Source: JANXPZ01 sp033853925 | GTDB lineage: Bacteria; Eisenbacteria; RBG-16-71-46 | Reading direction: 5' to 3' | Assembly (NCBI GenBank): GCA_033853925.1 | Contig: JAWOLC010000057.1 | Coordinates: 1-64,000 of the forward strand | Length of the DNA stretch: 64,000 nucleotides | Part shown: positions 8,407 to 17,431 of the stretch, one piece after another | Layout: every line of letters begins with the position of its first letter | Numbering within the stretch: the first letter of the stretch is position 1 | Made by a program: the position numbers and the translations under genes | The notes under the pieces: model-generated | What the model was told of the DNA's origin: nothing | The model's input: the letters and a program-made list of their open reading frames with translations, nothing else | Database searches by the model: none

Positions 8407-11079
8407 ATGTCCTCCCTCATCAAGAACCTGCTCGGCAACGGCTCCAAAGATCGCGATCTCTCGGAGGAGGCGCGCACGGTCCTGCGCGAGATGCAGGAGG
8501 AGCGACGCCGCTACGAGGCGCTCCTCGAACGCGGCCAGGCCTCGGCCGACCGCCTGCAGACCCTCGCCGAGCCCATGGCGAGGGCGGGGAGCGAAGTGGA
8601 CGCGCTGGCCGCCCGCCTGGCGGAGCTGGACGCGCGCTTCACGGAGATGCTGAAGCTCTCCACGCGGCTCGAGTCCCTGGACGAGCGGACCGAGACCCTG
8701 TCGCGGAGCCAGCAGCAGGCCGAGACGCAGATCAGCGGTGCGGCCGAGGAAGTCGAGCGGATCCGCACGGGCTTCGAGGACCTGGGCCGGCGCGTGGACC
8801 TCGCGCACGGCCTGGCCGAGCGCCTGGACGCCTTCCTCGAGGTGGACAAGCCCTTCCAGGTGCTGCACGGCGAGGCCGGCGCCCTGCGCACCCAGCTCGA
8901 GGGAACGGGCGATCAGCTCGCGCGGCTGCGCGAGCAGCACGACCGGCTGCTCGACTCCCACAAGCTGGCGATGGCCAAGATGGAGGCGCTGGACCGGCGC
9001 CGGGACGAGCTGAGCCGCGACATGCAGGACAAGGAGCGGCGCGTGGTGAGCGTCGAGCAGGCCGTGCGCGGCATGGACGGGGTCCAGCACACGGTGGACT
9101 CGGTGAAGCGGGACATGGGCACGCTGAAGGCCCTGGGCGAGTTCGTCGCCCAGAAGAGCGCCGCGCTCGAGGCCCAGCGCGAGGCCGTCGAGAGCGCGCT
9201 CGCCCGCGCGGACGACCTGGAGCGGGCGGCGCGCCAGATCGACGCCGGCGTGCAGCAGCAGCAGGCGAACGAGAGGAGCCTGACGGCCCTCGAGGAGCAG
9301 GTCGCGGCGCTGCGCTCGCTGCACGAGGCCGTGCTCGAGCGCTCGCCCGAGATCGCCCGGCTCCAGCGCGACGCCGACGAGCAGGCCCGCACCGCCCGCG
9401 AGGAGCTGGGCCTGGTGCGCGAGGAGATGAAGAAGACCGTCGAGCGCTTCGACTTCGAGAGCCGCGGGCTCGAGTCGGTGAGCCAGCGGGTGACCGACCT
9501 GCGGGGCGCCCTCTCGGACTTCGAGAACCGCTTCAAGGACCTGAGCCAGTCCAGCCAGACCGTCTTCGAGCTCAAGTCCCAGACCCAGGCGCTGACCGAG
9601 CACCTGCAGGTGCTCTCGGAGGGCGCGGCCCGGGTGGACGAGGAGATGGCGAAGCTCCAGGTCATCCGCCGCGAGCTGGACGAAGCCGGCCGGGCCGCCC
9701 GCGAGGCGGGCGCCGAGGTGGCGCGCATCGCCGAGGCGCAGCCGGCGGTCGAGGCCGCGCTGCGCGACCTCGAGCAGCTCCGCGGCGCCGACGCGCTGGT
9801 GAGCGACGCGCTCGAGCGGACGCGGCTGGCCGAGGACGAGCTGGGACACGTGCAGGAGAGGCAGGCGGAGACCCGCGCATGGCTCACCGGCATGGAGCAG
9901 TCGCTGGGCGCGCTCCGCCAGCAGGCCGACGAGGTGAACGCCATGGGGCCCACGGTGGACCTGGTGCAGCGGCAGACGCAGCGGGTCGCCGAAGCCCTGT
10001 CGGCGCTCGAGTCGCGGCGGCAGTTCGTGGACGAGCTGCAGCAGCGCCTGACCGACATCGGGGCGCTGAGCGCGAAGGTGGACGAGCGGGGCCGCGACCT
10101 GCAGGCCCGCATGGAGGCGGCCGAGCAGCGCTTCTCCGGCCTCGAGGCCCACTCGCGGGAGGCCGAGCAGATGGCCAAGGCCATGGCCGGCATCCAGTCC
10201 GACCTGCACGAGGCCGAGCAGAGGAGCGGCGACGTCGGCAAGGCCGTGGCCGCGAGCGAGGCGCGCTGTCAGTCGGTGGAGGGGTTGGCCGAGCGCACCC
10301 AGACGCTGCGCAAGGAGATCGAGCAGCGGCGGCGCGCGGTGAGCGAGGCGGCGAAGGACCTCGAGCGCACGGCGGAGCTGCGGCAGCAGGCCGCGGCCTC
10401 GGCCGAGCAGCTCGAGGAGCTGGTGAAGCGGCTCACGGGCGCGCTCGGCGCGGCCGACCGCCGCACGGCGCAGGTGGACGAGCTGTCCACCCAGCTCGAG
10501 GACCGGGCCACCAGCCTGCGGGGCGTGGAGAAGCGCCTCGTGCAGTTCGAGGAGCGACTGGCCAAGTGGGAGCTGGTGGAGCAGGAGATCGCCCGCTCGC
10601 TGGAGCAGATCGCCGCGCGGCAGGGCACCATCGAGTCCCTGCAGAACGATCTGGACCGCATGGTGGCCATGGCCGAGAAGACCGCCGGCGACGTGCGCTC
10701 GATCACCTCGGCCCAGCGCGAGGTCGAGGAGAGCCGCGGGCTCCTGGAAGAGGTCATGGGCCGGCTGCGCGAGGTGCGGGACACCTCGAGCGAGCTGGAC
10801 GAGCGCCAGCGGCAGATGACCAAGGCGGAGGAGCGCCTGGCCCGGGCCGAGGCGCTGATCGTGGACGTGCGCTCGAGCCTGGAGGCGCTGCAGGGCCAGA
10901 AGGAGCTGGTGGACCAGGCCGTCGAGAAGGCCGGCTCGCTCCGCACGTTGCTCAAGCAGGCCGAGGCCATGATCGAGGGGCTCCGCGAGGAGCGCACGAT
11001 GACGGCCCGGGTGCGCGCGGCGGTGACCGGGATCGGCATGGACGACGAGGACGACGAGCCCGAAGCCAAGGCCGCGTAG
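8407..11079 (+). CDS. Long coiled-coil protein
   Basis: An 890-residue protein that is almost entirely predicted alpha-helical coiled coil, rich in Glu, Arg, Ala, Gln and Leu in heptad-like order from about residue 15 to 860. It lacks a signal peptide, membrane segments and Walker motifs, so it is a cytoplasmic filament- or scaffold-like protein rather than an SMC ATPase. The short N-terminus (SSLIKNLLGNG) and the acidic tail (MDDEDDEPEAKAA) are the only non-helical parts. GAGGAG at 8396-8401 supports the ATG. It converges on the Bat operon, with a 13-bp hairpin between. Proteins like this can shape cells or act in chromosome or envelope organisation, but nothing here fixes the role. Confidence 0.85.
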   Translation: MSSLIKNLLGNGSKDRDLSEEARTVLREMQEERRRYEALLERGQASADRLQTLAEPMARAGSEVDALAARLAELDARFTEMLKLSTRLESLDERTETLSRSQQQAETQISGAAEEVERIRTGFEDLGRRVDLAHGLAERLDAFLEVDKPFQVLHGEAGALRTQLEGTGDQLARLREQHDRLLDSHKLAMAKMEALDRRRDELSRDMQDKERRVVSVEQAVRGMDGVQHTVDSVKRDMGTLKALGEFVAQKSAALEAQREAVESALARADDLERAARQIDAGVQQQQANERSLTALEEQVAALRSLHEAVLERSPEIARLQRDADEQARTAREELGLVREEMKKTVERFDFESRGLESVSQRVTDLRGALSDFENRFKDLSQSSQTVFELKSQTQALTEHLQVLSEGAARVDEEMAKLQVIRRELDEAGRAAREAGAEVARIAEAQPAVEAALRDLEQLRGADALVSDALERTRLAEDELGHVQERQAETRAWLTGMEQSLGALRQQADEVNAMGPTVDLVQRQTQRVAEALSALESRRQFVDELQQRLTDIGALSAKVDERGRDLQARMEAAEQRFSGLEAHSREAEQMAKAMAGIQSDLHEAEQRSGDVGKAVAASEARCQSVEGLAERTQTLRKEIEQRRRAVSEAAKDLERTAELRQQAAASAEQLEELVKRLTGALGAADRRTAQVDELSTQLEDRATSLRGVEKRLVQFEERLAKWELVEQEIARSLEQIAARQGTIESLQNDLDRMVAMAEKTAGDVRSITSAQREVEESRGLLEEVMGRLREVRDTSSELDERQRQMTKAEERLARAEALIVDVRSSLEALQGQKELVDQAVEKAGSLRTLLKQAEAMIEGLREERTMTARVRAAVTGIGMDDEDDEPEAKAA

Positions 11080-11107
11080 GCTTCGTCCCGGAGTCGGCGC
11101 CAAGCAG

Positions 11108-11138
11108 GCGGCGCGGAGGGAGACACCCTCCGCGCCGC
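11108..11138. terminator. Perfect 13-bp hairpin between convergent genes
   Basis: Arms GCGGCGCGGAGGG (11108-11120) and its exact complement (11126-11138) with a 5-nt loop AGACA. It sits between the stop of the coiled-coil gene and the stop of the last Bat operon gene, so it can end transcription from both sides. There is no T-tract on either strand, so efficiency without another factor is uncertain. Confidence 0.6.
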
Positions 11139-11220
11139 GGCGCTTCGGGGCCGAAGGGACCACCACCCGCGCCAGGACGACGCCCGCGGCGCCCGTGGAG
11201 GTCCCGGGCCCCGCGAGGCC

Positions 11221-11943
11221 TCAGCGCGGGTAGACCGGCTCCACGGCGTCCTTCGGCACCCAGCCCCCGCTGCCGCCGGGGAGCTGCACGAGCAGGTAGC
11301 CGCCGCGCGCCTCGCGGACCCTGACCTCCGTGCCGTCGTGGACGAGCAGGATCTGCTTGAACTCCTCGCCCGGGCCGCTCTGGGCGCTCACCTCCGGCAC
11401 CACCACCACGGCCGGGCGCGCGCTCACCTCGCCGAGCCAGGCCTGCTGGCTCCCGAGGCAGAGCCCGAACAGCACGGCGAGGACCGCGGCCGCGGCCAGG
11501 AAGGCCGTCCAGCGCCGTAGGATCCAGAGCGAGAGGGAGAGCGCGGCCAGCGCGAAGCAGGCCGCGGCCAGCCAGGCCGCCTCGCGAACCGAGAGGAAGT
11601 GGAGGGCCCGATCCAGCCCGCGGGCCAGCGGGCTCGGCAGGGTCAGCACCTTGTCCACGCGATAGCCGCGCGCGAAGGCGAGGTTGGCGGCGATGTCCGC
11701 GTCACGGGGCTCGAGGTACCAGGCCCGCCGGTAGGCCACGATGGCCTTGCCGATCTTGCCGGACTTGAACCAGGCGTTGCCCAGGTTGTAGCCCGCGTCG
11801 GCGTTGGGCCCGGCCGCCAGCGCCTGCTGGTAGGCCCGCACCGCGCCGGCGTAGTCCTTCCGGGCATAGAGCCGGTTGCCCTCGTTGTAGACCCCGGCCG
11901 GCCCGGCGGCCAGGGCGAGGACGAGGAGAAGGTTCGCGAGCAT
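11221..11943 (-). CDS. BatE-like TPR and SH3 domain membrane protein
   Basis: A 240-residue protein: N-terminal hydrophobic signal/anchor (1-16), TPR repeats (about 17-95, with YNEGNRLYARKDYAGAVRAYQQAL and YNLGNAWFKSGKIGKAI), two membrane segments (about 118-160), and a bacterial SH3-like domain (about 176-236, ending GGSGGWVPKDAVEPV). This layout matches BatE proteins at the end of Bacteroides-type aerotolerance operons. TPRs usually bind partner proteins, here probably the VWA proteins BatA and BatB; SH3b domains often bind peptidoglycan. Last gene of the operon, 32 bp after batD. The ATG at 11943 gives the signal sequence directly. Confidence 0.78.
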   Translation of the reverse strand: MLANLLLVLALAAGPAGVYNEGNRLYARKDYAGAVRAYQQALAAGPNADAGYNLGNAWFKSGKIGKAIVAYRRAWYLEPRDADIAANLAFARGYRVDKVLTLPSPLARGLDRALHFLSVREAAWLAAACFALAALSLSLWILRRWTAFLAAAAVLAVLFGLCLGSQQAWLGEVSARPAVVVVPEVSAQSGPGEEFKQILLVHDGTEVRVREARGGYLLVQLPGGSGGWVPKDAVEPVYPR

Positions 11944-11975
11944 CTCACGGCCTCCCGAGCGGCGGATCCCGCGGC

Positions 11976-13838
11976 TCAGATCTCGGCCAGCGCATCGCGG
12001 GTCCTGCGGAAGAGCTGCTGCGGGTCCTGGATCTCGGCCAGGCCCGGGGAGAAGCGGGCCAGCTCGCACTGCTCGACGATCCCGGTCACGGCGGCCACCG
12101 TCTCGGCGGGGACGGCGAGGCGCGCCAGCTCCGCCTGGAGCTGCTCCTTGGTCATGGCCTGGGTCTCGAGGTTGTAGCGATCGCCGATGTAGCCCATGAC
12201 CGCCTGGCCGAGCGCCGCATAGAAGCCGCGGGCGTCCTTCTTCCTCAGCATCGCCTCGGCCTGGCGAAGGCGGGCGCGCACGAGCCGCGAGGAGCGGACC
12301 TTCCGGGCGTAGCCGCGGTCCGAGGAGAGCCGTTGGCTGTGCGCGTGGTACCAGACCGCGCCGCCGACGAGCCCGAGCGAGAGCAGGTAGATCGCGTTCG
12401 GCCACCAGGGCGGATCGAGGGGCGTGACCGCCAGCGCCCGCGCGTCGGCCTTGATGTAGGCGATGTCGGCGCCCAGCACCTTGAGCCCGGTCGCCTCGAC
12501 CAGGGGCGCGCTGGGCGCGGAGCCCGTGGCCGAGCACTCGAGCGCGGCCGTGGCGATCGTCCGGTAGGCGCGCGCCTCCGGATCGAAGTAGGCGATCCGG
12601 ATGGGCGGGATCAGGTACTTGCCGTCCGCCTGCGGGATCACGGGGTAGCGGAAGGTCTTCGTGCCCCGCACGCCCTCCGCCGTCGCGCGCACGTCGTCCT
12701 TGATCTCCGGCTCCAGGATGCGCAGCCCGGGGACGACGGCCAGCGCCGGTTTCTCGATCAGCCGGACGTTTCCCCGGCCGCTCACCTGCACGGTCAGGTT
12801 GAGAGGCTCGCTGTTGGCGCTGGCCCTGCGATCCAGCGTCGCCGAGATGGTGAACTGCCCGACGCCGCCGGTGAACTCGGCGGGCTTGCCCGCCTCCGGC
12901 AGGGCGACCACCTTGATCCGCACGGGCTTCGACTCGACGCGCACCGCCTGGCTGCGGCCGAAGAAGCCGAACAGGTCGCGCGCGGGCTGGACGACGGCCA
13001 CGTTGAAGGCCAGGGGCTTGATCGTCAGCTCGCCCGGCGAGAGGGGCACGAGCGCCACCGTCTTGAGCCGCGAGACGTCGTAGGCCTTGCCCTCGAGCGT
13101 GCGGCGCTGGAAGTCGAAGCGGTCCGCGTCGTAGATCTTCTCCGCCCAGAAGCCGTCGAAGGCGGGCGCTTGGGCCCAGCCGCCGTTGGCGATCTGCAGC
13201 CGCGTGCACAGCGCGACGTCGAGCACGAGCGGCTCGCCGACGTACACGGTCTTGCGGCTCGCGGTGGCGGAGAGGAAGAGGTTGCCCTCGACCGGCACGC
13301 TCGCGCTCGGCGGACCCGGCCCGGGCGCCGGTCCCGGCGCGGGGCGGGCCTGGCCCTGGGCGGCCTTCACCACGCTGATCTCGATCGGCCGGGTCTCGTA
13401 GGCCTTCCCCTGGTAGCTGAGCCGGCAGGGCGGGATCACCAGCGTCCCGAGCCGCTTCGCCGAGAGCCCGTAGACGAAGACGACGCTGGACTGCTTCTTC
13501 ACCTGGCCGTTGACGAACGAGATGTTGGTGGACTGCGAGGAGGTGCTGCCCAGCACGGTGAAGTCGGCCAGCGGCGGAAGCTCCGGCTTGGGCACCGAGA
13601 GCACGTCCTCGCCCTGCACGGTGAGCTGGAGCTGGAATTCCTCTCCGAGCCCGACGGTCGTCCGGTCCACGGCCGCGGTGAACTGGATCTCGGCCGCGCC
13701 CCCGGGCCGGGCCAGCGCCAGCGCGATCGCCAGACCGCCGAGGGCGAGCGTGCGCCGGCCCGCGAGAGCCCCGCGCCTCGCCGGCCGCGCCCGGGCCGCG
13801 GTCGCCGCGCGCGGCGCGCGGTCACCAGTCCTTGTCAC
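11976..13838 (-). CDS. batD: BatD family membrane-anchored protein
   Basis: A 620-residue protein with an N-terminal basic stretch and signal segment (about 30-49), several beta-rich Ig-like domains beginning AEIQFTAAVDRTTVGLGEEFQLQLTV, a single membrane helix around residues 465-485 (YLLSLGLVGGAVWYHAH) and a cytoplasmic helical tail. This is the standard arrangement of BatD, the large periplasmic partner of the BatA/BatB VWA proteins. Role in the family: envelope stress or oxygen tolerance, mechanism unsettled. The start is a GTG at 13838 that overlaps the end of the batB-batC gene by 17 bp; an internal start nearer the signal segment is possible. A Pro/Gly-rich linker (APGPAPGPGPPSAS) lies near residue 165. 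Confidence 0.85.
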   Translation of the reverse strand: MTRTGDRAPRAATAARARPARRGALAGRRTLALGGLAIALALARPGGAAEIQFTAAVDRTTVGLGEEFQLQLTVQGEDVLSVPKPELPPLADFTVLGSTSSQSTNISFVNGQVKKQSSVVFVYGLSAKRLGTLVIPPCRLSYQGKAYETRPIEISVVKAAQGQARPAPGPAPGPGPPSASVPVEGNLFLSATASRKTVYVGEPLVLDVALCTRLQIANGGWAQAPAFDGFWAEKIYDADRFDFQRRTLEGKAYDVSRLKTVALVPLSPGELTIKPLAFNVAVVQPARDLFGFFGRSQAVRVESKPVRIKVVALPEAGKPAEFTGGVGQFTISATLDRRASANSEPLNLTVQVSGRGNVRLIEKPALAVVPGLRILEPEIKDDVRATAEGVRGTKTFRYPVIPQADGKYLIPPIRIAYFDPEARAYRTIATAALECSATGSAPSAPLVEATGLKVLGADIAYIKADARALAVTPLDPPWWPNAIYLLSLGLVGGAVWYHAHSQRLSSDRGYARKVRSSRLVRARLRQAEAMLRKKDARGFYAALGQAVMGYIGDRYNLETQAMTKEQLQAELARLAVPAETVAAVTGIVEQCELARFSPGLAEIQDPQQLFRRTRDALAEI

Positions 13839-15495
13839 CCGCCCGCTCCTCCCGAGGCGGCTTCTGCTGCTTCTTCATGTTCTCCTTTTCCTTGTTCTCC
13901 AGGGCTTGCAGCATGCGAGCGGCTTCCTCCTTGCCGATCTGGCCCTTCTCGGGCCGTGCCGGCTGCGGTGACGGGCTCGCCTGGCCCTGGCCGGCCTTCG
14001 GCTGCGACTGGCTCGAGTCCGGCCTCGCCTGCGCCCTCAGCTTCCAGCACAGCTCCAGGTTCTGCTTGGCCGCGGCGTCGCGGGGCTCGAGCAGCAGCGC
14101 CTGCGTGTAGGAGGCGATCGCCCCGTCCAGGTCGCGCTGGCGGAAGCGGCTGTTGCCGATGTTGTAGAGGCTCCGCTCGCGAAGCGGCTTCTTCTTCGCC
14201 AGGAGCCCCAACTGGAACTCGGAGATCGCCTCGGGCTGCCGGTTCAGCCGGTGGAGCACGCGGCCGAGATTGTAGTGGATGCGGACGTTGTCCGGCTCCA
14301 GGACCAGCGCCTCCTGGTACTTCTTGAGCGCCTCCTCGTAGCGGCCCTTCCGCTCCAGCGCGGCGCCCTGCCGCATGCTCGCGCCCACGTCCGCCTGGGC
14401 GGCGCGGCCCAGGCCGAGGAGCAGCAGCGCCACCAGCGCGCCGCGCGCCGGCCCGCGGCCGAGGCGCGGGAGGCGCAGCCGCCACGCACCGGGCGCCGCG
14501 AACCAGGCGCCGCGGCGGTCGCTGAGGAGGAGGCCCGTGAAGATCAGGACGAAGGCGACGAGCAGGAAGTACTGGAAGCGCTCCTCGTACTCCACGTACT
14601 CCCCGCCGGCGATCTGCTTCTTCTGCATCTGGTCGAGCGCCGTGACCAGGGCGTTCAGGTTCACGCTCTCCGAGCGGAAGTAGCGGCCGTCGGTGGCCTT
14701 CGCCATGACCAGCAGCAGCCGCTCGGCGAGCCGCGAGATCACCACCTTGCCGTCCTTGTCCTTCTTGTACGAGACGGCCGAGCCCTGCGCCTCGGGGACG
14801 GTGGAGCCTTCCAGCGTGCCCACGCCCACGGCGAAGATGCGGATGCCCTCCCGCACCGCCAGCGCGGTGGCCGCCGCGGGGTCGCCCTGCAGGTTGTCGC
14901 CGTCGGTGACGAGCACCAGCGCCTTCGCGCCCTCCCCGCGGGGATCGAAGAGGGAGGCCGCCGTCTCGACCGCGCGCGGGATGTCGGTCCCCGGGCGCGG
15001 CATGTTGTCCGGATCGATGATGTCGAGGAACAGCTTGGCCGCCTCGACGTCGGGCGTCAGCGGGCACATGACCTGCGCGTCGCCGGCGAAGGCCACGATG
15101 CCCACCTGGTTCGTGCTCAGGTTGTCGAGCAGGGAGGCGATCTCGGTCTTGGCCCGCGCCAGGCGGCTCGGCCGCACGTCGGTCGAGAGCATGCTCTTCG
15201 AGGCGTCGAGGGCGATCACGATGTCGATGCCGCGGCCCTTGTAGAGCTGGAGCTTCTCGCCCCACTGCGGCCGGGCCAGGGCGAGGATGGCGAAGAGCAG
15301 GCCGAGCACGAGGCAGACGGCCTTCGTGGCGGCCAGCCGCGGGCTCCGGCTCCGGGTCAGGCGCGGCACCAGCTCGGGGTCGGCCAGCCGCGCCAGGCTC
15401 CGTTGCTTGAGCCAGTGGCCCACGAGCATCAGGACCACCACCAGCGGCACCGCGAGCAGCCAGCCGAGGTACTGCGGCGAGGCCCAGCGGATCAC
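13822..15495 (-). CDS. BatB-BatC fusion: VWA domain plus TPR repeats
   Basis: A 557-residue protein. Two membrane helices at about 10-27 and 56-73, then a von Willebrand A domain with MIDAS motif DASKS at 97-101, a third helix near 318-340, and a C-terminal half made of TPR repeats (about 360-490) followed by a Gln/Lys/Pro-rich tail. The first part is BatB; the TPR part corresponds to BatC, which is a separate gene in Bacteroides, so this is a fusion. The start is a GTG at 15495 that overlaps the TGA of batA by 4 bp (GTGA). VWA domains bind partner proteins through a metal ion, so the fusion puts two binding modules on one chain. Confidence 0.87.
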   Translation of the reverse strand: MIRWASPQYLGWLLAVPLVVVLMLVGHWLKQRSLARLADPELVPRLTRSRSPRLAATKAVCLVLGLLFAILALARPQWGEKLQLYKGRGIDIVIALDASKSMLSTDVRPSRLARAKTEIASLLDNLSTNQVGIVAFAGDAQVMCPLTPDVEAAKLFLDIIDPDNMPRPGTDIPRAVETAASLFDPRGEGAKALVLVTDGDNLQGDPAAATALAVREGIRIFAVGVGTLEGSTVPEAQGSAVSYKKDKDGKVVISRLAERLLLVMAKATDGRYFRSESVNLNALVTALDQMQKKQIAGGEYVEYEERFQYFLLVAFVLIFTGLLLSDRRGAWFAAPGAWRLRLPRLGRGPARGALVALLLLGLGRAAQADVGASMRQGAALERKGRYEEALKKYQEALVLEPDNVRIHYNLGRVLHRLNRQPEAISEFQLGLLAKKKPLRERSLYNIGNSRFRQRDLDGAIASYTQALLLEPRDAAAKQNLELCWKLRAQARPDSSQSQPKAGQGQASPSPQPARPEKGQIGKEEAARMLQALENKEKENMKKQQKPPREERAGDKDW

Positions 15496-16469
15496 GGCAG
15501 CCTCCGCGCGAGCAGGGCGGGCGCGACGAGCCCGAGGAGGAGGAGCAGGCCCGCGGGCAGGAGGAAGCCCTGCGCCCTCTCCGCGTAGACGGTGTGGCGC
15601 GCGACCTTGTAGGTCGTGGGCTCCATGCGGTCGATCTCGTCGTAGATGCGGCGCAGGGCCTCGTCGTCGGAGGCGAGGAACGACTTGCCGCCGGTGATCG
15701 CCGCGATCTCGTCCAGGGTCTTCATGTCGAACTCGACCTGCACCGTCTGCGGGCGCGGGCCCCACATCGGGTCGTCGACCATCACCGTCACGGGCCCCTC
15801 GGAGCCGATGCCGATGCCGTAGACCTTGATGCCGAAGCTCCGCGCGAGCTGGGCCGCGGTGAGTGGCTCGATCTCCCCCGTGTTGTTGAGCCCGTCCGTG
15901 AGGAGGATCACGATCCGGTCCTTGGCCTTCAGGTCCTTGAGCCGCGAGACGGCGCTCGCGAGACCCATGCCGATCGCGGTGCGCGAGGGATCGATCGTCC
16001 CGACCTGCAGCCGGTCGATGATGGCCTTGAGCACGCTGCGGTCCGAGGTGAGCGGGCACCGGGTCATGGCGCCGTTGCCGAAGATCACCAGGCCGACGCG
16101 ATCGCCGCTCCGCTTGGCGATGAAGGCCTCGGCTCGCTGCTTGGCCACGGTGATCCGGTCGGGCCGGTAGTCGGGGAACGACATGGTCTCGGAGACGTCC
16201 ATGCACAGCATGATGTCCACGCCCCGCGACTCCACCTCCTCGTACACGCGGCCGCGCTGAGGCCGGGCGAGCGCGACGACGATCAGGGCCAGCGCCAGGG
16301 CGTTCACCGCGAGCAGCGCCGGCTTGAGCCAGCGGCCCGGTCCCCGGTAGGCGCGGAAGAACGAGGCGTCGGAGAAGCTCACCGCGCCCGTGCGCTTGCG
16401 CAGCTCGAGCCAGACGAGCGCCGCGACGGGAACGAGCAGGAGCAGCCAGGCGGGCGAGGCGAAGCGCAC
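15492..16469 (-). CDS. batA: BatA family VWA protein
   Basis: A 325-residue membrane-anchored von Willebrand A protein. Hydrophobic N-terminus (8-20), second helix at about 52-68, VWA domain with MIDAS DVSET at 91-95 and TDGLNN further on, and a C-terminal helix (FLLPAGLLLLLGLVAPALL). This is the BatA layout. The GTG at 16469 is the only start that leaves the first helix intact and overlaps the TAG of the preceding gene by one base; its stop overlaps batB by 4 bp, so translation is probably coupled along the operon. It most likely forms a complex with BatB and BatD at the inner membrane. Confidence 0.88.
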   Translation of the reverse strand: MRFASPAWLLLLVPVAALVWLELRKRTGAVSFSDASFFRAYRGPGRWLKPALLAVNALALALIVVALARPQRGRVYEEVESRGVDIMLCMDVSETMSFPDYRPDRITVAKQRAEAFIAKRSGDRVGLVIFGNGAMTRCPLTSDRSVLKAIIDRLQVGTIDPSRTAIGMGLASAVSRLKDLKAKDRIVILLTDGLNNTGEIEPLTAAQLARSFGIKVYGIGIGSEGPVTVMVDDPMWGPRPQTVQVEFDMKTLDEIAAITGGKSFLASDDEALRRIYDEIDRMEPTTYKVARHTVYAERAQGFLLPAGLLLLLGLVAPALLARRLP

Positions 16470-17401
16470 TAGGCGGCCTCCTGCGGCGGCGCGGCGCCCG
16501 CGCCGGCCTCGGCCGGGAGCGCGGGGGGCCGGGGCGTGGTCCTGGCCACGAAGTCCCGGATCTGCTGGATGGCCGCGCGGGTCTCCTCCTCCGGCGGCAC
16601 CGTCTTCGCGTACTTCACGAAGTCGGCGCGGGTGAGGAACCGGCCGACCTCGTCGCGGAAGGGCGTGCGGTACGCGTGCAGGCTGGCCAGGATCTCGGTC
16701 GTGGTCTGCTCCACCGCGTTGAACTCGAAGCGGCGCTCGATGTAGCGCTTGAGGATCTCCGAGAGCGCGTAGTAGCAGCGCTTGACCTGGCCCGCGGCGA
16801 GCCACTCCTGCCAGGGCAGCGCGTCGAGAGCGGCCAGCGCCTGCTCCCACGGCGGCAGGGGCGAGAGCGCCTCCTCCCGCGCACGGCGCAGCCGGCGGTA
16901 GAGCCGGCGGCCCAGCCAGGCCAGCGCCGCGGCGAGCAGGAGGACGCCGGGAATCGCCCAGAGCCGATGGTCGGGGAAGGATTCGGCCGGCTTCAGGTCG
17001 CGCACGTCCTGCATCCTGGGCGGGAGCACGCTGGCGATCGTGACGCTGTCCGCCGCGCTCCGGAGCGTGTCGGTCCGCGCGCCCGCGCGCACGAGGAAGG
17101 TGAACACGGGGAGCGCCTGCCGGCCGGGCTTGAAGCCCGCCAGGCTCAGGCGGTGCTCGCTCTCGGCCTGGCCCGCGCGCTTCGCGGTCTTCGTCTTCTG
17201 GCCGGTGACGAGGAAGACGCCGAGGGAGTCCGCCAGCGGGCCGAGCACGCGGCTCGCTTCCGGCGCACGCACCGTCAGCACCAGCTCGAAGCGATCGCCG
17301 ACCGTGAGCCGCGGCTTCGGCACGGGCCGCGTGCGCAGCGACGCGGGCCCCGGAAGCGGGACCGCGAGCAGCAGGGCGAGGACGGCCCGGCCCAGGATCA
17401 T
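16469..17401 (-). CDS. BatD-like/DUF4381-type membrane protein
   Basis: A 310-residue protein with a signal peptide (1-20), a periplasmic beta-rich part (about 25-145), one membrane helix near 148-165 (LWAIPGVLLLAAALAWLG) and a cytoplasmic helical domain with the pattern KRCYYALSEILKRYIERRFEFNAVEQTTTEIL. This half-BatD layout is common between the DUF58 and batA genes of MoxR operons. It probably links MoxR/DUF58 on the inside to the periplasmic Bat proteins, which is inference from position. It lies 30 bp after the DUF58 gene. The exact family name is from pattern memory, not a search. Confidence 0.78.
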   Translation of the reverse strand: MILGRAVLALLLAVPLPGPASLRTRPVPKPRLTVGDRFELVLTVRAPEASRVLGPLADSLGVFLVTGQKTKTAKRAGQAESEHRLSLAGFKPGRQALPVFTFLVRAGARTDTLRSAADSVTIASVLPPRMQDVRDLKPAESFPDHRLWAIPGVLLLAAALAWLGRRLYRRLRRAREEALSPLPPWEQALAALDALPWQEWLAAGQVKRCYYALSEILKRYIERRFEFNAVEQTTTEILASLHAYRTPFRDEVGRFLTRADFVKYAKTVPPEEETRAAIQQIRDFVARTTPRPPALPAEAGAGAAPPQEAA

Positions 17402-17431
17402 CGAGATCTTCCCGTGCGCGCGCGCGTCACG

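Noticed and set aside
8104..11166. A 1020-codon open frame on the minus strand
   Set aside because: It is the antisense of the coiled-coil gene; its Leu/His/Arg-rich translation reflects codon bias in the real gene.
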